DNA of 64,000 bases. Origin: Anthopleura xanthogrammica (Eukaryota; Cnidaria; Anthozoa; Actiniaria; Actiniidae). The stretch lies in assembly GCA_964019055.1 (NCBI GenBank), contig OZ025218.1, positions 7,967,454-8,031,453 of the forward strand, read 5' to 3'. Shown piece after piece: positions 53,201 to 62,599 of the stretch. A model generated the notes under the pieces. That model did no database searches. It was not told where the DNA came from and saw only the letters and a program-made list of their open reading frames with translations. The first letter of the stretch is position 1; each line of letters opens with the position of its first letter. The position numbers and the translations under genes were made by a program.

Positions 53201-54269
53201 TTCCAAGGGAGTAAAAATTAATAATAAAAGTTATTGCTGCCATGTTGGAAGGTATAACAAAAGATTTCAATGAAAAATCCTTTGTCAAATTCTTTCAACA
53301 TGGCAGCTACATGTACAGTACATGTATGACATCATTTGCAAACATAGAATTATGAAAATGGGTGTTATAATAGATTACTTACAGATTAAGACAGACACAT
53401 TAGTCACTCACCTTTTGCCAAATTTGATATGGATTATCAAAAAGCAGATTCCCAAGACAATGCAAAGTACTCCAACGGTAATGTACGCCACACCCAAGAA
53501 TGGGTTCTTGCCGCCAATCCAGGAGGTTGTACTGATAATGAACCGCTTCTCACCATCAAAACGAGTCACTGGGTAATCTGGCGTCATGTTAAGGAGGTTT
53601 GATTTGACTAAGAGGCTGAAGAAGTTAAATTTGGATTTACAGCGTGATGCGTAAAATTATAACCACATTTAATGTGTTCGCATACTTCTATACACTGGCT
53701 TTTGTACGTTAAACCCACAATTTTGATGTGAAGCTGTCTGGTTTCATAACAAAAAGCAGGTGCATAGAAGTATGCAAATATATTAAAAGTGGTCATACTG
53801 TACTTTTGTAATCACTCTTGTGATTTCAGCCCAAATTGCACTCCACTCAGTTCTATTACCATTATTAATAAGTCTAATGCAACAAAAGGATACTATAACC
53901 AATCGACACCACATAGTTGCCCTTAGGCAGTCCGTCTTTGAAGTCCTTCTCCCGAACAACCTTGCGGTAGAGCTTACGGAATGTCGAGAATGCTGCAGTT
54001 CTCATCCAAACAATGAAATCTTGATTAAGGAATCCATTGTCATCTTTTTCCTTAGGATCAAGCTCATAGACAGGCTTCTGCCAGTCTCGTGGCTTGGAAT
54101 ATTTGCTGAAAGCATCTTTTAGATCTCCAGAAGGATTCTGGAATTTGACAGTTCTGTCTGACTCCCAAGCAATGTTCTTGTCCGTTAGAGGTACACTTAC
54201 TTCTCCGGATGACTTCATGTAAGACAGCTCGAAAGTATCTGAAGAGTAATAACAATTCTAAGTTATTGT

Positions 54270-54323
<54 letters not shown>

Positions 54324-56846
54324 TATAATAATAGTAATAGTAGTCTTTTGTTCTAGGTAACATAAGTGTTATCACAAAGTGATAGTCTATTGTTCTTCAG
54401 TAGCACCATCCGTCTGTTTGAGGCCATGGATGAGTCTTTTGTATGGATGAGTCTTTTGTAGGGTGCCGGTAGAGGTTAGCTGTGGTTAGTGGTTCTTGTT
54501 CTAAGTTGAGAGTTGGTTCTCCGACCCGTGATTCGGAGCACAATCAATTTCAACTTTAACTGTGCATCTGCTGTGCCCTGACTTAAATCAACCCTGAGGT
54601 TATTACAAAGTTTAATAAAATCTTGAAAATTGTTATAATTATGAAGGTATTAAATAATAGAATTTCCCCTCCATTGCAAATTTGTAAAAAGATACTAAAT
54701 TCCATGTATCTAGGATTCTCACCATTAAAAAGGCTGTTTGCAATAGCACCACATGGAGCTGTCGGCGTACCACTGGAATTCTTATCAAATGGGGCACAGT
54801 CTTTGTTTACTGATTGTTGCAGTTGACCATTCAGTTGTAAGTCATCCCTTGATCTTACATAACGACGATGGTTCTAATTGTTTGAAGAATAAAAAAGCAT
54901 GATTAATAATTACTCCAGCTAGGGTTAGTGTATTTCCAGTAATTTGAGACAAAGGAGAGGGCAGTGTATGGGTGAACAAATGGGTTGCTTTAAAAAGTAA
55001 TTACATAGAGCATGCCTAACAGAAAATAATGATGATGATAAATTGAGAACAGATTTAGAGTGATTTTGATGCAATATAATCACTCTTTTTTTTACAAGGG
55101 TAGCACTAATAGCCAATGGCTAACAAACCTGTGGCCTTTGCATGTTCCACAATCAAAGCGGTATTTTGAAGTAGATTTTCGTGTAGGGGGAAAAACTGGA
55201 GGAAAAATCCTCAAACTTTTTTTCCTTTAAACTCAAAAATTGTACAAATTTAAGATATAATTATGCTTATGTCATAATACAGCTTAGATTCATACCTGGT
55301 AAAAGTTTGAAAGACCATAATAAATAAAAACATTCCCTGAATATTCAGTTGAGAGCTTGAAGCTCATCTTACAAGTACAGGTTTTGCCAGAATTGTTGAC
55401 CTCTTTAAAAAATTCATCGCATCCTTTTTTCGTGACACTGCTATTGCAATGGGTATATTCAATACTCCTCTCTTGGACCTGAAAATTATAAGCAAGATAC
55501 ATGGGTATAGTTAACAGCAGGCCCTTTTTTAGCCTTAAATTCTTTTCATTCTATCTTAGTAGTTTGATAACGGTGCCATGACAACCACAAAACATCTTTC
55601 GATCATACAGGTTTTCATATGAGTGGGAAACAATACATCAAATCTGTAAACATACTGCTGCCATAATGAATCTTATGGTAGCTGTACCAATGCGTTGTGA
55701 TTGGATAAATTACAGGAAGATAATAGGAAGCTTTCTTAAGGTTATGGCATATTGTAATGTGAATGTGCCGTAAGCCAGTATTGTATGTTTTCAACTCATA
55801 CAATACCCACATTTGCTTTTGTTTAATTATGATGGGCCTTTCGTTAGGAAAATTAGGAAAGCCTGAACATAAAGTGGAAGCACACAAATTATTGATTGTT
55901 TCTAAATCATTTCCTTGAAATTGAGAACAGCGAAAATGCAAGAACCTTAGGAAAGAAATAAATTTCATGACAAAGGAAGGGGGTCATGGAGGCACTGAAT
56001 TTTTAAATACCCCTCCCACTCCTAAAATGCATTTTTCCATAAGTATTTTTCCATCTTACAGTAATTCTTTTAACGCGAAAACTTGAAAATGTGAGAAATG
56101 TTTTAGCATTGGTGGAGTTTCTGTGGATTTGGCTTTATCAAAAATTAGAATTGAGAATTGTTAATAACTATTATTTATCTCACAAAACTAACTGGGAATA
56201 ATTCGTTTTCGAGTCTAACTGATTAAATGAAAGCGAAACAACTACTTATCCAATTTAGTTTCGCATTTTGTTTGGGGTTAATTTTGTCCACAGTGCTACA
56301 TGTATGTCATTTATGTTTCGACAATTTTCGAAATTAAACTTATCTGACAAAGGCCTTGATATATTTTCTATTGTTTACGTGCATGAAATAGGCCTTAGCA
56401 ATATTCAATGGATGTTTATGCTCAAGTAAACAAACCTAAACACTGCAGTAATAAGATCTATGTCGATCAAATAAGCTTACCCAACGATCAAGAAGCGATA
56501 CTTTGCAATGCATTTACTATAAAATATATGACAATTAAAACCCTTAATTGTAGATTACAGATTTAAAATATGACTTACACCATCAGAGGCCACCAGAAGT
56601 ACTGCGCCAATCGGTACAAAAACAAGTCCAACGACGAAGAAAACTGGAAGAGCTGTCGAAGCAGTTAAAATCGGTTGCCACGCCTTTAGTCGTTGTTGTT
56701 TGAAAGCTGTGTCTAAAAAAGAGTAAAAATAGCGACTGTGTTATATAAAGTAGGCTTTGAGGTATTGCTAGACAAGGTTTTTTGGGTTTTAGAGGGTTAC
56801 CTGAAGGCTTTCGCGAAGCTGTTTTCTCCGAAGACTGCTCCGCCAT
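50269..56846 (-). CDS. TMEM30A: CDC50A/TMEM30A, P4-ATPase flippase subunit, 7 exons, 374 aa
   Basis: Chaperone and beta-subunit of P4-ATPases that flip phosphatidylserine to the inner leaflet. Exons in reading order: 56846-56801, 56712-56579, 55478-55296, 54873-54723, 54238-53894, 53577-53412, 50368-50269. All junctions are GT-AG and phases agree, giving 375 codons with TGA. Start: AAGATGGCGGAG; the further-upstream in-frame codon is GTG. Residues 1-27 are cytosolic, with [11 protein letters not shown] before TM1 (about 30-56). The extracellular region has four conserved Cys near TCTCK and NKDC/APCG, the [15 protein letters not shown] motif, CGAIANS, and [13 protein letters not shown]2 is about 313-336, followed by a short tail. 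Human TMEM30A is 361 aa. The last intron is 3.0 kb and holds several foldbacks. Only the last exon is inferred mainly from splice phase rather than strong homology. Confidence 0.95.
51645..51875. mobile_element. foldback MITE, GACGTC-ended family (copy 2)
   Basis: TTCTAATTGCCTTTGAGGTC and GACCTCAAAGGCAATTAGA are inverted, as in the copy at 16630-16862. The ends are ACAGACGTCAAACTC and GTTCAACGTCTC. It lies in TMEM30A's last intron. Confidence 0.75.
51949..52094. mobile_element. foldback element, CACTGTAAGATTCAACTTTG ends
   Basis: ATTCAACTTTGTGGATATTC and ACATCCACAAAGTTAAAT pair, with GACCAGTCAA/TTGACTG-type inner pairing. Confidence 0.6.
52315..52410. mobile_element. TAGACCCCTT foldback element (copy 10, shortened)
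   Basis: TAGATCCCTTGCAGCACGTC at the left, TGACGTCACATGCACAGGGT at the right. The spacer is reduced so GGAGGACAAAACAATAGG meets TTGTTTTGTCCTCC directly. Confidence 0.82.
52442..52552. mobile_element. short relative of the CCTGGTTTTCACTTGCG MITE
   Basis: AAGCCTGGTCCTCACTAGTG and GAAGACCAAGCTT ends. ATGCATAAGAAGTTATGCTT and ATGCTTGTGCTTATG internal words. Confidence 0.55.
53640..53815. mobile_element. foldback element, GCATACTTCTATACAC
   Basis: TCGCATACTTCTATACACTG on the left pairs with TGCATAGAAGTATGCA on the right, with ACCACATTTAATGTG against TATTAAAAGTGGT further out. A partial relative lies at about 51180-51250. It lies in TMEM30A intron 5. Confidence 0.65.
54268..54345 (+). repeat. (AAT)n microsatellite
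   Basis: Near-pure ATA/AAT run in TMEM30A intron 4, just upstream of exon 5. Confidence 0.92.
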
Positions 56847-57068
56847 CTTGGATGTTGCTGTCACCTGCCTTCTACAAGGAAGGGACTAGAACCTACCGGA
56901 TCAGGGACGGACCTATGACATCAACGAGAAAGACGTCCCTCTGTCAATTCCTATTATTTATTTATCAGTTTTTTTCCAAGATAAACTTTGCGCAATTCCT
57001 TTAAAAAAAATTATTCATTCTTATCGATATACACAACTCGCAAAAATTAATAAAATACTGAATAATTT

Positions 57069-57290
57069 TAGATCAGAAACAATGTAAAGTGGAACATTAT
57101 ATTTTGTTACAAGAGAGCACCTTCTTGAGCACATTTTTTAAATTCTTCTTATTGAAGAAAAATATTATTTATTCATTCACTTCAACATTACGATTCAATT
57201 ACAAAACTCTTGATAAATCTTTGATAAATAATAATAATAATATGGAACATTATCTTTTGTTACGAGAGAGCACTTTTAAAAAACTCCCAT
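57069..57290 (+). repeat. direct duplication between TMEM30A and MITD1
   Basis: GGAACATTATATTTTGTTAC at about 57091 recurs as GGAACATTATCTTTTGTTAC at about 57243. Each is followed by (A/G)AGAGAGCAC. Confidence 0.7.
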
Positions 57291-57320
57291 GATTCTCAGG
57301 GGACTTCTCAAGAAATCAAA

Positions 57321-57353
57321 ATGGCAGACGAAGTCAACCAAACTCTTAGATAG
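57321..57353 (+). promoter_or_regulatory. upstream ORF before MITD1 (10 codons)
   Basis: An ATG in AAAATGG context opens a frame of ten codons ending TAG at 57351-57353, about 50 bp before the MITD1 start. If it lies within the MITD1 mRNA it would be a uORF that lowers translation. The transcript start is not visible, so this is inference. Confidence 0.4.
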
Positions 57354-57403
57354 TAAAAAAGATTGACTTTTTTTATTCTTTTGCGACCCATTAGTTTATT
57401 ATT

Positions 57404-58661
57404 ATGACTCTAGAAGCAGCAATAAGCATTTTAAAACGTGCAGTTCAGCTTGACGAGGAGAAAAGTTTTTCCGAAGCGTTAGTATGTTATCAAGAAGGAA
57501 TGAGTCTTCTGATGTCAGAAATGAAGGAATCGAAGGATGAAGTGGTGAAAAAACGATACAGGGATCAGATGAATGCTTATCTGGACCGTGCAACGAAGCT
57601 AAAGGAGTTTGTTCAAGAGAAGAAAAAAGCGGGAGAATATCATGAACAAATAAAGATTAAAAATGGAGAAGTTGGTCATGGATATGCAAAAATATTTGGT
57701 CCATATCTGGATAAAACGGTTACTGAAGTTGTTGTTGAAGATGCTTATATCAGGAGTATTCATCAGGTTTATAATTTCTTGAGATTATGTGAACTTGTTG
57801 TTTTGAAAGGAAGTGTACGTGTCATTAAGCTCTTTACAGGTAAAGCATACAAGACGTATAAATTACCCTGCAAAGTAATCACCACTCCTATTTGATATTA
57901 CAGCGCTTTTCATATTTCTGCAACCTACTGACTCCAGATTCTGGCTCCTGATGTCTGGCGTTTTGGCTTACGTCAATCAAATTTATGATGGGCTAAGTTC
58001 ATTCCAATCGCAAGCGATAAAGAAATTATTTAACCCTTTTACATACTAAGTTTTAGCAAAAAGGTACCCCTTTCATATACCTTTGAAGAAAAGGTACCCC
58101 TTTTATATAAGCGTACCTTACCCTTTTCTATATCAAAACTCACAAATTCCCAACCCTTTTCTATACCTGCAGCCTGAAAAAAGGACCCCTTTCGGGTGGA
58201 GCATCCCAATACCCCCTTGGCCTGAAGGCTAGTATACATACCAGAAAATACAGGTGTCTCATGGGATATTCCATTGCATGACACTAAGAACCATTTTATA
58301 ACTAATATTTACAGCATGTAATTCAGTGAAAAAATATGAATTTTAAAGACTCAAATGGTAAATACAAATGTTCATTCAAATTCTAGGGCAGGACGACAAT
58401 GTTGAGAATTGCAGACAACAAAATGACAGACTTAAAGAACTTGTGAACAATTTAAAGAAGTATGACATAAATCTTCAAGTGACTTATTCCAAGACACTAC
58501 ACGATAGAGAAATAAGATTTGATAATGGTTGGGTGATCAAGATTGGACGTGGATTGGACTATTTCAAACCTCCTAATGGGAAATTCTGTGTTGGTTACTG
58601 TGATTATAATCTGAGAGAATGCTATCAGACCGATATTGATATTTACTTTAAGAGGAAATGA
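57404..58661 (+). CDS. MITD1: MITD1, ESCRT-III-binding abscission factor, 2 exons, 236 aa
   Basis: In animals MITD1 binds ESCRT-III tails through its MIT domain and membranes through a phospholipase-D-like C-domain, and it stabilises the midbody in cytokinesis. Exon 1 is 57404-57839, exon 2 is 58387-58661. They join in phase 1 (G+GG, Gly) for 237 codons with TGA. Residues 1-75 are the MIT three-helix domain (AVQLDEEKSFSEALVCYQEG, RATKLKEFV). About 85-236 is the MITD1 C-domain, with TEVVVEDAYIR, HQVYNFLRLCEL, LHDREIRFDNGW and IGRGLDYF. Human MITD1 has 249 residues. The start lies 557 bp from the divergent TMEM30A start. The intron contains a half foldback (57900-58020) and a C/G-capped MITE fragment (58030-58220). 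Confidence 0.95.
57900..58020. mobile_element. half copy of the CAGCGCTTTTCAT foldback MITE
   Basis: CAGCGCTTTTCATATTTCTG, GTCTGGCGTTTTGGCT and GTTCATTCCAATCGCAAGC match the left arm of the T-box intron element at 7941-8160. The right arm is missing. Confidence 0.8.
58030..58220. mobile_element. C/G-capped MITE fragment
   Basis: AAAGGTACCCCTTTCATATA, TACCCTTTTCTATA and GGACCCCTTTCGGGTGGAGC match the inner part of the 2168-2433 and 60283-60536 elements. The capped ends are absent. Confidence 0.75.
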
Positions 58662-58689
58662 CCTATTTTCTCAAGGTAACAACATCAAA

Positions 58690-59045
58690 ATGGTTGCTAG
58701 CAGAGAGGAATGAATTTCTCAAAGGATTGACAGGTGTTGATCCTTACTAAACTAAGAATAAGTAATTACGACCTAGAAAATCGAAAACGGCAGATACTTG
58801 GGCTATAAAAAAGTAGAGGATAGGAAGTGTTTTCATTGCACAAACACTGTAGAAGATGAAAGACACTTCCTTGTCAAATGTCCACTTTACTCTAGTCTTA
58901 GGCATGAATTCAACATGAACAAAACAACATCAATTCCCTGAATTCGGAGGACCATCTATTTTTGATTTTCATAGATCCTTGGACCTCCAGTCTACAAGTA
59001 GCAGTGGCAAAATATGTTTATAAAGCTTTACCCTATGAAGGAAGC
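58690..59045 (+). pseudogene. non-LTR retrotransposon 3' fragment (decayed)
   Basis: In one frame around 58826-58915 a CFHC...VEDERHFLVKCP.Y..LR pattern is seen, the zinc-knuckle-like tail that follows the reverse transcriptase in many non-LTR elements. Further on, VAKYVYKA at about 59003-59026 resembles the usual C-terminal helix. Stops and frame breaks interrupt it, so it is dead. Confidence 0.65.
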
Positions 59046-59049
59046 CTAA

Positions 59050-59815
59050 AAAAGTCAATACAATGAAGAATGCTTTAAACTTTTAAATGATGTATAGATG
59101 ACGATTTTGTAATATTAGAATATCGGTAGTGTTTAAACCAAGATTTCTATTTAGTTATGTAAAATTATACCTAGCATCTAATACGAAGGTATATACTGTA
59201 TTATTCATATACGTACTGAAATGTATATTTTTATATACATAATTTTTTGGGGGATTTAAGTTAATGTACTGTAAGTGCACAACTCCAAATAAAAAAGAGT
59301 CTGTCTGTCACCCCTCAAATCTAAGTACAAATTTTAATTTTTAAAATAAGTTAGACTAGGATCATTGATGACATCACTATATTGTCACTTTTTTTCATTT
59401 CAGACACCCCATTACAAATTTCTGGATCAATCCCTGATCAAGGAGGGGAATAAATGTTTTTGAAAGGATTTCGAATAAATAAATAAAATAAATAATTAAG
59501 GAGAAAATAAGATTAAAAAGAAAAGATTTAAGAATCCACCTTTAGACTTTTTTTGTTATTTCTTTTAAAAATTTTCCTGCTTTGCCCCATCCCTTGGATT
59601 ATGGTCATAAAAGACATTTTATTCTTCACAGGATAATACAACAAGAGCCTTAGTTTCATTAGCTTTCTTTATTTAACACTTTAAATTAAGATTTATCATT
59701 GGTTTTACAACTGTTAACTTGCAAAGCGATTTAGATAATTTATTTCTTTTAGGAAAAGGGAGTTTGAATATTGATTTTTCTTGCCTCCTCTATATCCTAT
59801 ATATTTTTTTGTAAT
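59050..59815. other. intergenic, AT-rich, nothing recognised
   Basis: No supported exon. Two converging genes (MITD1 + and the secreted-protein gene -) leave this as shared 3' space. Confidence 0.4.
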
Positions 59816-59818
59816 TAA

Positions 59819-62171
59819 TCAATACAGAAACTTTGCATACACATGCACACACACACGTCCGTAATTATCCCCTTCAGTCCAGCCTTTCAAATCCTCTCCA
59901 TACCAGATCCTCATCTGCTTGTACTTGGGAAAGTAGAAAGGATTGGCAAAATCGGTGAAGACGATTTCTTTGCTGGAGGCTGTGCTGGCGAAAGGAACCC
60001 AGTGCCACATGCCTTTACCATATCCACTTCTGTAAAATTTAAAAAGGATAGCATATCATGAACTTATGAAAACTAAGAGCTGGAACAGTAGATTCCACAG
60101 AGTGGCTCTTCTTCCACTGGATTCGAGTTGGAATTTAGAAGTTGGTTTTTTCGGAGGGAGGAAAAACTGGGGGACATGGAGAAAAACCCTCGATGCACAG
60201 AAGAGAACCAACAAGCAACTCTACCGACATACAACAGAAGCCCGGTGGGACTCGAACTCGCATTGATGAGAGGCGCCGGAGCCCCCGGGGGGGGGGGGGG
60301 GGTACTTCGGGTCGTTTCATACGGGGATGCTCCGCCCGGACTCTCGACCCCTTACCCTTTTCTATACCAAATTTCAGCAAAAAGGTACCCCTTTTATATA
60401 CCTTTGAAGAAAATCTACCCCTTTTTATACCAAAACTCACAAATTTCCACCCCTTTTCTATACGTGCGGCCTGAAAAAAGTACCCCTTTCGGGCGGAGCA
60501 TCCCCGTATAGTCCATTATAGGAAGTACCCCCCGGGGCCGGAGCACTCTCACCGCTACGCCACCCGTGCTTCCCTTTTGTTCTCAATAAGCTAGTTAATT
60601 CAGTAACTTATATACCTCATCCTGTATTTTTTCTTTGGAAAGAGAATGTGGTTATACTGGTCTGTTACCGCAACATTGATGGGATAATGCATTAGACTTG
60701 AAAACTGATTGCACCCCCAATAGCTATTGTGTGCCTTACTTGTCGCACAGCGAATTTGGCCATACACGTGTCTTAGTTTGATCGCTGCAACCAAACCTGA
60801 TCTGAAATAGTTATGGAAAGAACCGAAGCGGTTTCCTCTCCCCTCAAAACAAACCAAGTGTCTGTTCATCTTGATCCAGCTACTGATGACCGACGAACTG
60901 TGCACACCTTTATGAATAAAAAAGATCTAGAATTAAATCAATTATGCATGCTACGATTTTCAGTATACATCTATGTAAAAAAAAGGGCTGGTGCCAAAGG
61001 AGATAGGCGATAGGTTATTGCAATACTGAATGGAATTATAGACATGGATCTAACAGCTAAGGGGCGGTAAGAGCGTATTCTCGTGAGATCTTTATCTCTG
61101 ACGAACATCCCACGTTCTAAACTTCGTGAATTTTATTTAATTTGAACGCTTAATAATTTCCGCAAGGCGTGATCGTCGCGTTTTAATTGTCGTGAAATGT
61201 GCCGGACGAGAACCCCTTACCGCCCCCTAAACCATTCTAAATATAGGAATAACTGAATCATTGTGTTTTAAGACTAGAATGTCTCCGTTCACTGTAAGCA
61301 ACACTGGATATCTCAACACTTCAACATTAACCTAGTTCCGTGCTCTTGATGAAAATGTTTTACAGTCAAAACGGCTCAATTAAGCGTACCCCCTAGGTTC
61401 CATTATTGATTTCATTATTCGAATATTAAGTTGATTATTCACTTTGAATTTTCATAAATAAATCGGAAGACTCCAAAATTCACATTCATTTCACAACTAA
61501 AATTCAAAGGGGTGGCCTTTCTGGGGAGTTTTTCTACCTTTGGCATGGCAATTGTTGAAGAATCGAATCAAAACTGAAGTAGATAATCTATTTTCAAGTT
61601 TGGAGTCAGAGTGAATAATGGAGATTGAATAATGAACTCAATATTCGAATAACGAATTCATTAATGGATTCTAGGGGGTACGCTTGAGCCATTTTGACTG
61701 TAAAAGGGAAAAGCTAATAAAATGAAGACACTACTTGAACTCTTATGTTAACTTAAGGACTAAAAACGACATCAATGCAAAACTCCCAACCAATGTGTTA
61801 CAGTGCGAATCGAAAAACCGTGGGCACCTAAAAATATTTCAGAAATCGTTTATTGTTCGTTGAACAATCAGAAACGACTTTCTAACTCCAAGAAGTTTAT
61901 CTGACTAAAAATCAGTCTACATTCTTGCAGTTAGAGAGTTGTTTCAGATTGTTCAACGAACGGTACACGATTTCTGAAATATTTCCGGTGCCCACGGTTT
62001 TTCGATTCGCACTGTAACTTTTTTGTGTGAGTCGTAACTCTCTATAGCCATACTCATTTGTAACTCATACATGCACATGTATATATCATTCTATGTCTTA
62101 CCTTCTTGAGAAAGGAAAGCAGTCATCAAAAGCAAAACAGCAAAATAACTCTTCAAATGAAACATGTTCAT
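59819..62171 (-). CDS. secreted protein of an unnamed cnidarian family, 3 exons, 190 aa
   Basis: Exons in reading order: 62171-62102, 60907-60616, 60029-59819. Phases agree (1, 2), giving 191 codons with TGA. Exon 1 encodes a signal peptide (MNMFHLKSYFAVLLL then MTAFLSQE; a second ATG lies at 62165). Exon 2 begins GVHSSSVISSWIKMN, then VCFEGRGNRFGSF, VAAIKLRHVYG, YWGCNQF and INVAVTD..NHILFP. Exon 3 has WHWVPF, VFTDFANPFY, MRIWYGEDLKGW and a final GRVCVHVYA. I recognise this pattern from many uncharacterised coral and anemone proteins, but I know no assigned domain name. It looks like a compact beta-rich extracellular domain with four or five Cys. The exon 1-2 link is inferred from signal peptide and phase, with an AAAG acceptor. 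Intron 1 is largely foldback elements. The function is unknown. Confidence 0.78.
60065..60574 (-). mobile_element. tRNA-derived SINE (minus), interrupted by a MITE
   Basis: Read on minus: GGGAAGCACGGGTGGCGTAG at the head (60574), B-box-like GTTCGAGTCCC at about 60255, then GAGGGTTTTTCTCCATGTCC and the AATTCCAACTCGAATCCA tail. The block at 60283-60536 is a later insertion. It lies in intron 2 of the secreted-protein gene. Confidence 0.75.
60275..60544. mobile_element. C/G-capped MITE with perfect 8-bp target-site duplication (copy 2)
   Basis: The element at 60283-60536 starts CCCCGGGG and ends CCCCCCGGG. It is flanked by the exact repeat GCCGGAGC (60275-60282 and 60537-60544). Internal GGGATGCTCCGCCC and GGGCGGAGCATCCCC are inverted, near the ends. 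It is the closest relative of the 2168-2433 copy. Confidence 0.9.
61055..61235. mobile_element. MITE with AAGGGGCGGTAAG ends
   Basis: CTAAGGGGCGGTAAGAGCGT at the left and CCCCTTACCGCCCCCTAA at the right. The inside carries ATTCTCGTGAGATC and GTCGCGTTTTAATTGTCGTG. Confidence 0.65.
61365..61705. mobile_element. foldback MITE, ACAGTCAAAACGGCTCAA ends
   Basis: ACAGTCAAAACGGCTCAATT with AAGCGTACCCCCTAG at the left is reversed at the right (CTAGGGGGTACGCTTGAGCC, ATTTTGACTGT). Inner pairing includes ATTATTCGAATATT. The arms are 80 bp or more. Confidence 0.88.
61795..62020. mobile_element. foldback MITE, GTTACAGTGCGAATCG ends
   Basis: TTACAGTGCGAATCGAAAAA with CCGTGGGCACC at the left is reversed at the right (GGTGCCCACGG, TTTTTCGATTCGCACTGTAA). 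Inner pairing includes CAGAAATCGT and GTTGAACAATC. A half copy is at 41861-41985. Confidence 0.92.
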
Positions 62172-62402
62172 TGGTTAAACTGCGCAGTAAACGTACGTAC
62201 GGTGTCTGTGCTCAGATGGATCACTCTGGTCAGAGTGCCGATCAGAGGAGTCGATGCTTGATATATAGTGACTGCAGCCACTAAGGTTTGAACTAAGATG
62301 ACTGATAACAAAATTAACATTGAAAGTTTGAATATTTTAACCTTGGTGCAGTTTTGATTTACATAGTTTACCTGTTTTTTCTTGTTTTGTTAGTTGTTTT
62401 TC

Positions 62403-62540
62403 ACGGGCGGATCCAGGGGGAGGGGTGCAGAGGGTGCGCCCACCCCCCCCCCCCCCCCCCCCTCGGAGCAACATTGTCCCCCTATTTTGAAGATACCCAA
62501 TACGAAATAACTGAACAAAATCCTGGATCCACCCCTGTTT
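62403..62540. mobile_element. hAT-like MITE, CGGGCGGATCCAGG ends
   Basis: ACGGGCGGATCCAGGGGGAG at the left and AAATCCTGGATCCACCCCTG at the right (one base apart in phase) are terminal inverted repeats, with a long C-run between. The ends match the CAGGGGCGGATC type. Confidence 0.7.
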
Positions 62541-62599
62541 TTGAGTCATGTGCTAGCTTCCTCCTACACATGGACCTTGGTACCGATAGATCATTTGGG

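Noticed and set aside
55615..55968. 117-codon minus-strand frame in TMEM30A intron 2
   Set aside because: No homology or domain that I can see, and it would disrupt a phase-consistent TMEM30A model.
61160..61240. Possible intermediate exon of the secreted-protein gene
   Set aside because: It lies within a MITE, and the gene's phases close without it when the acceptor at 60908-60909 is used.
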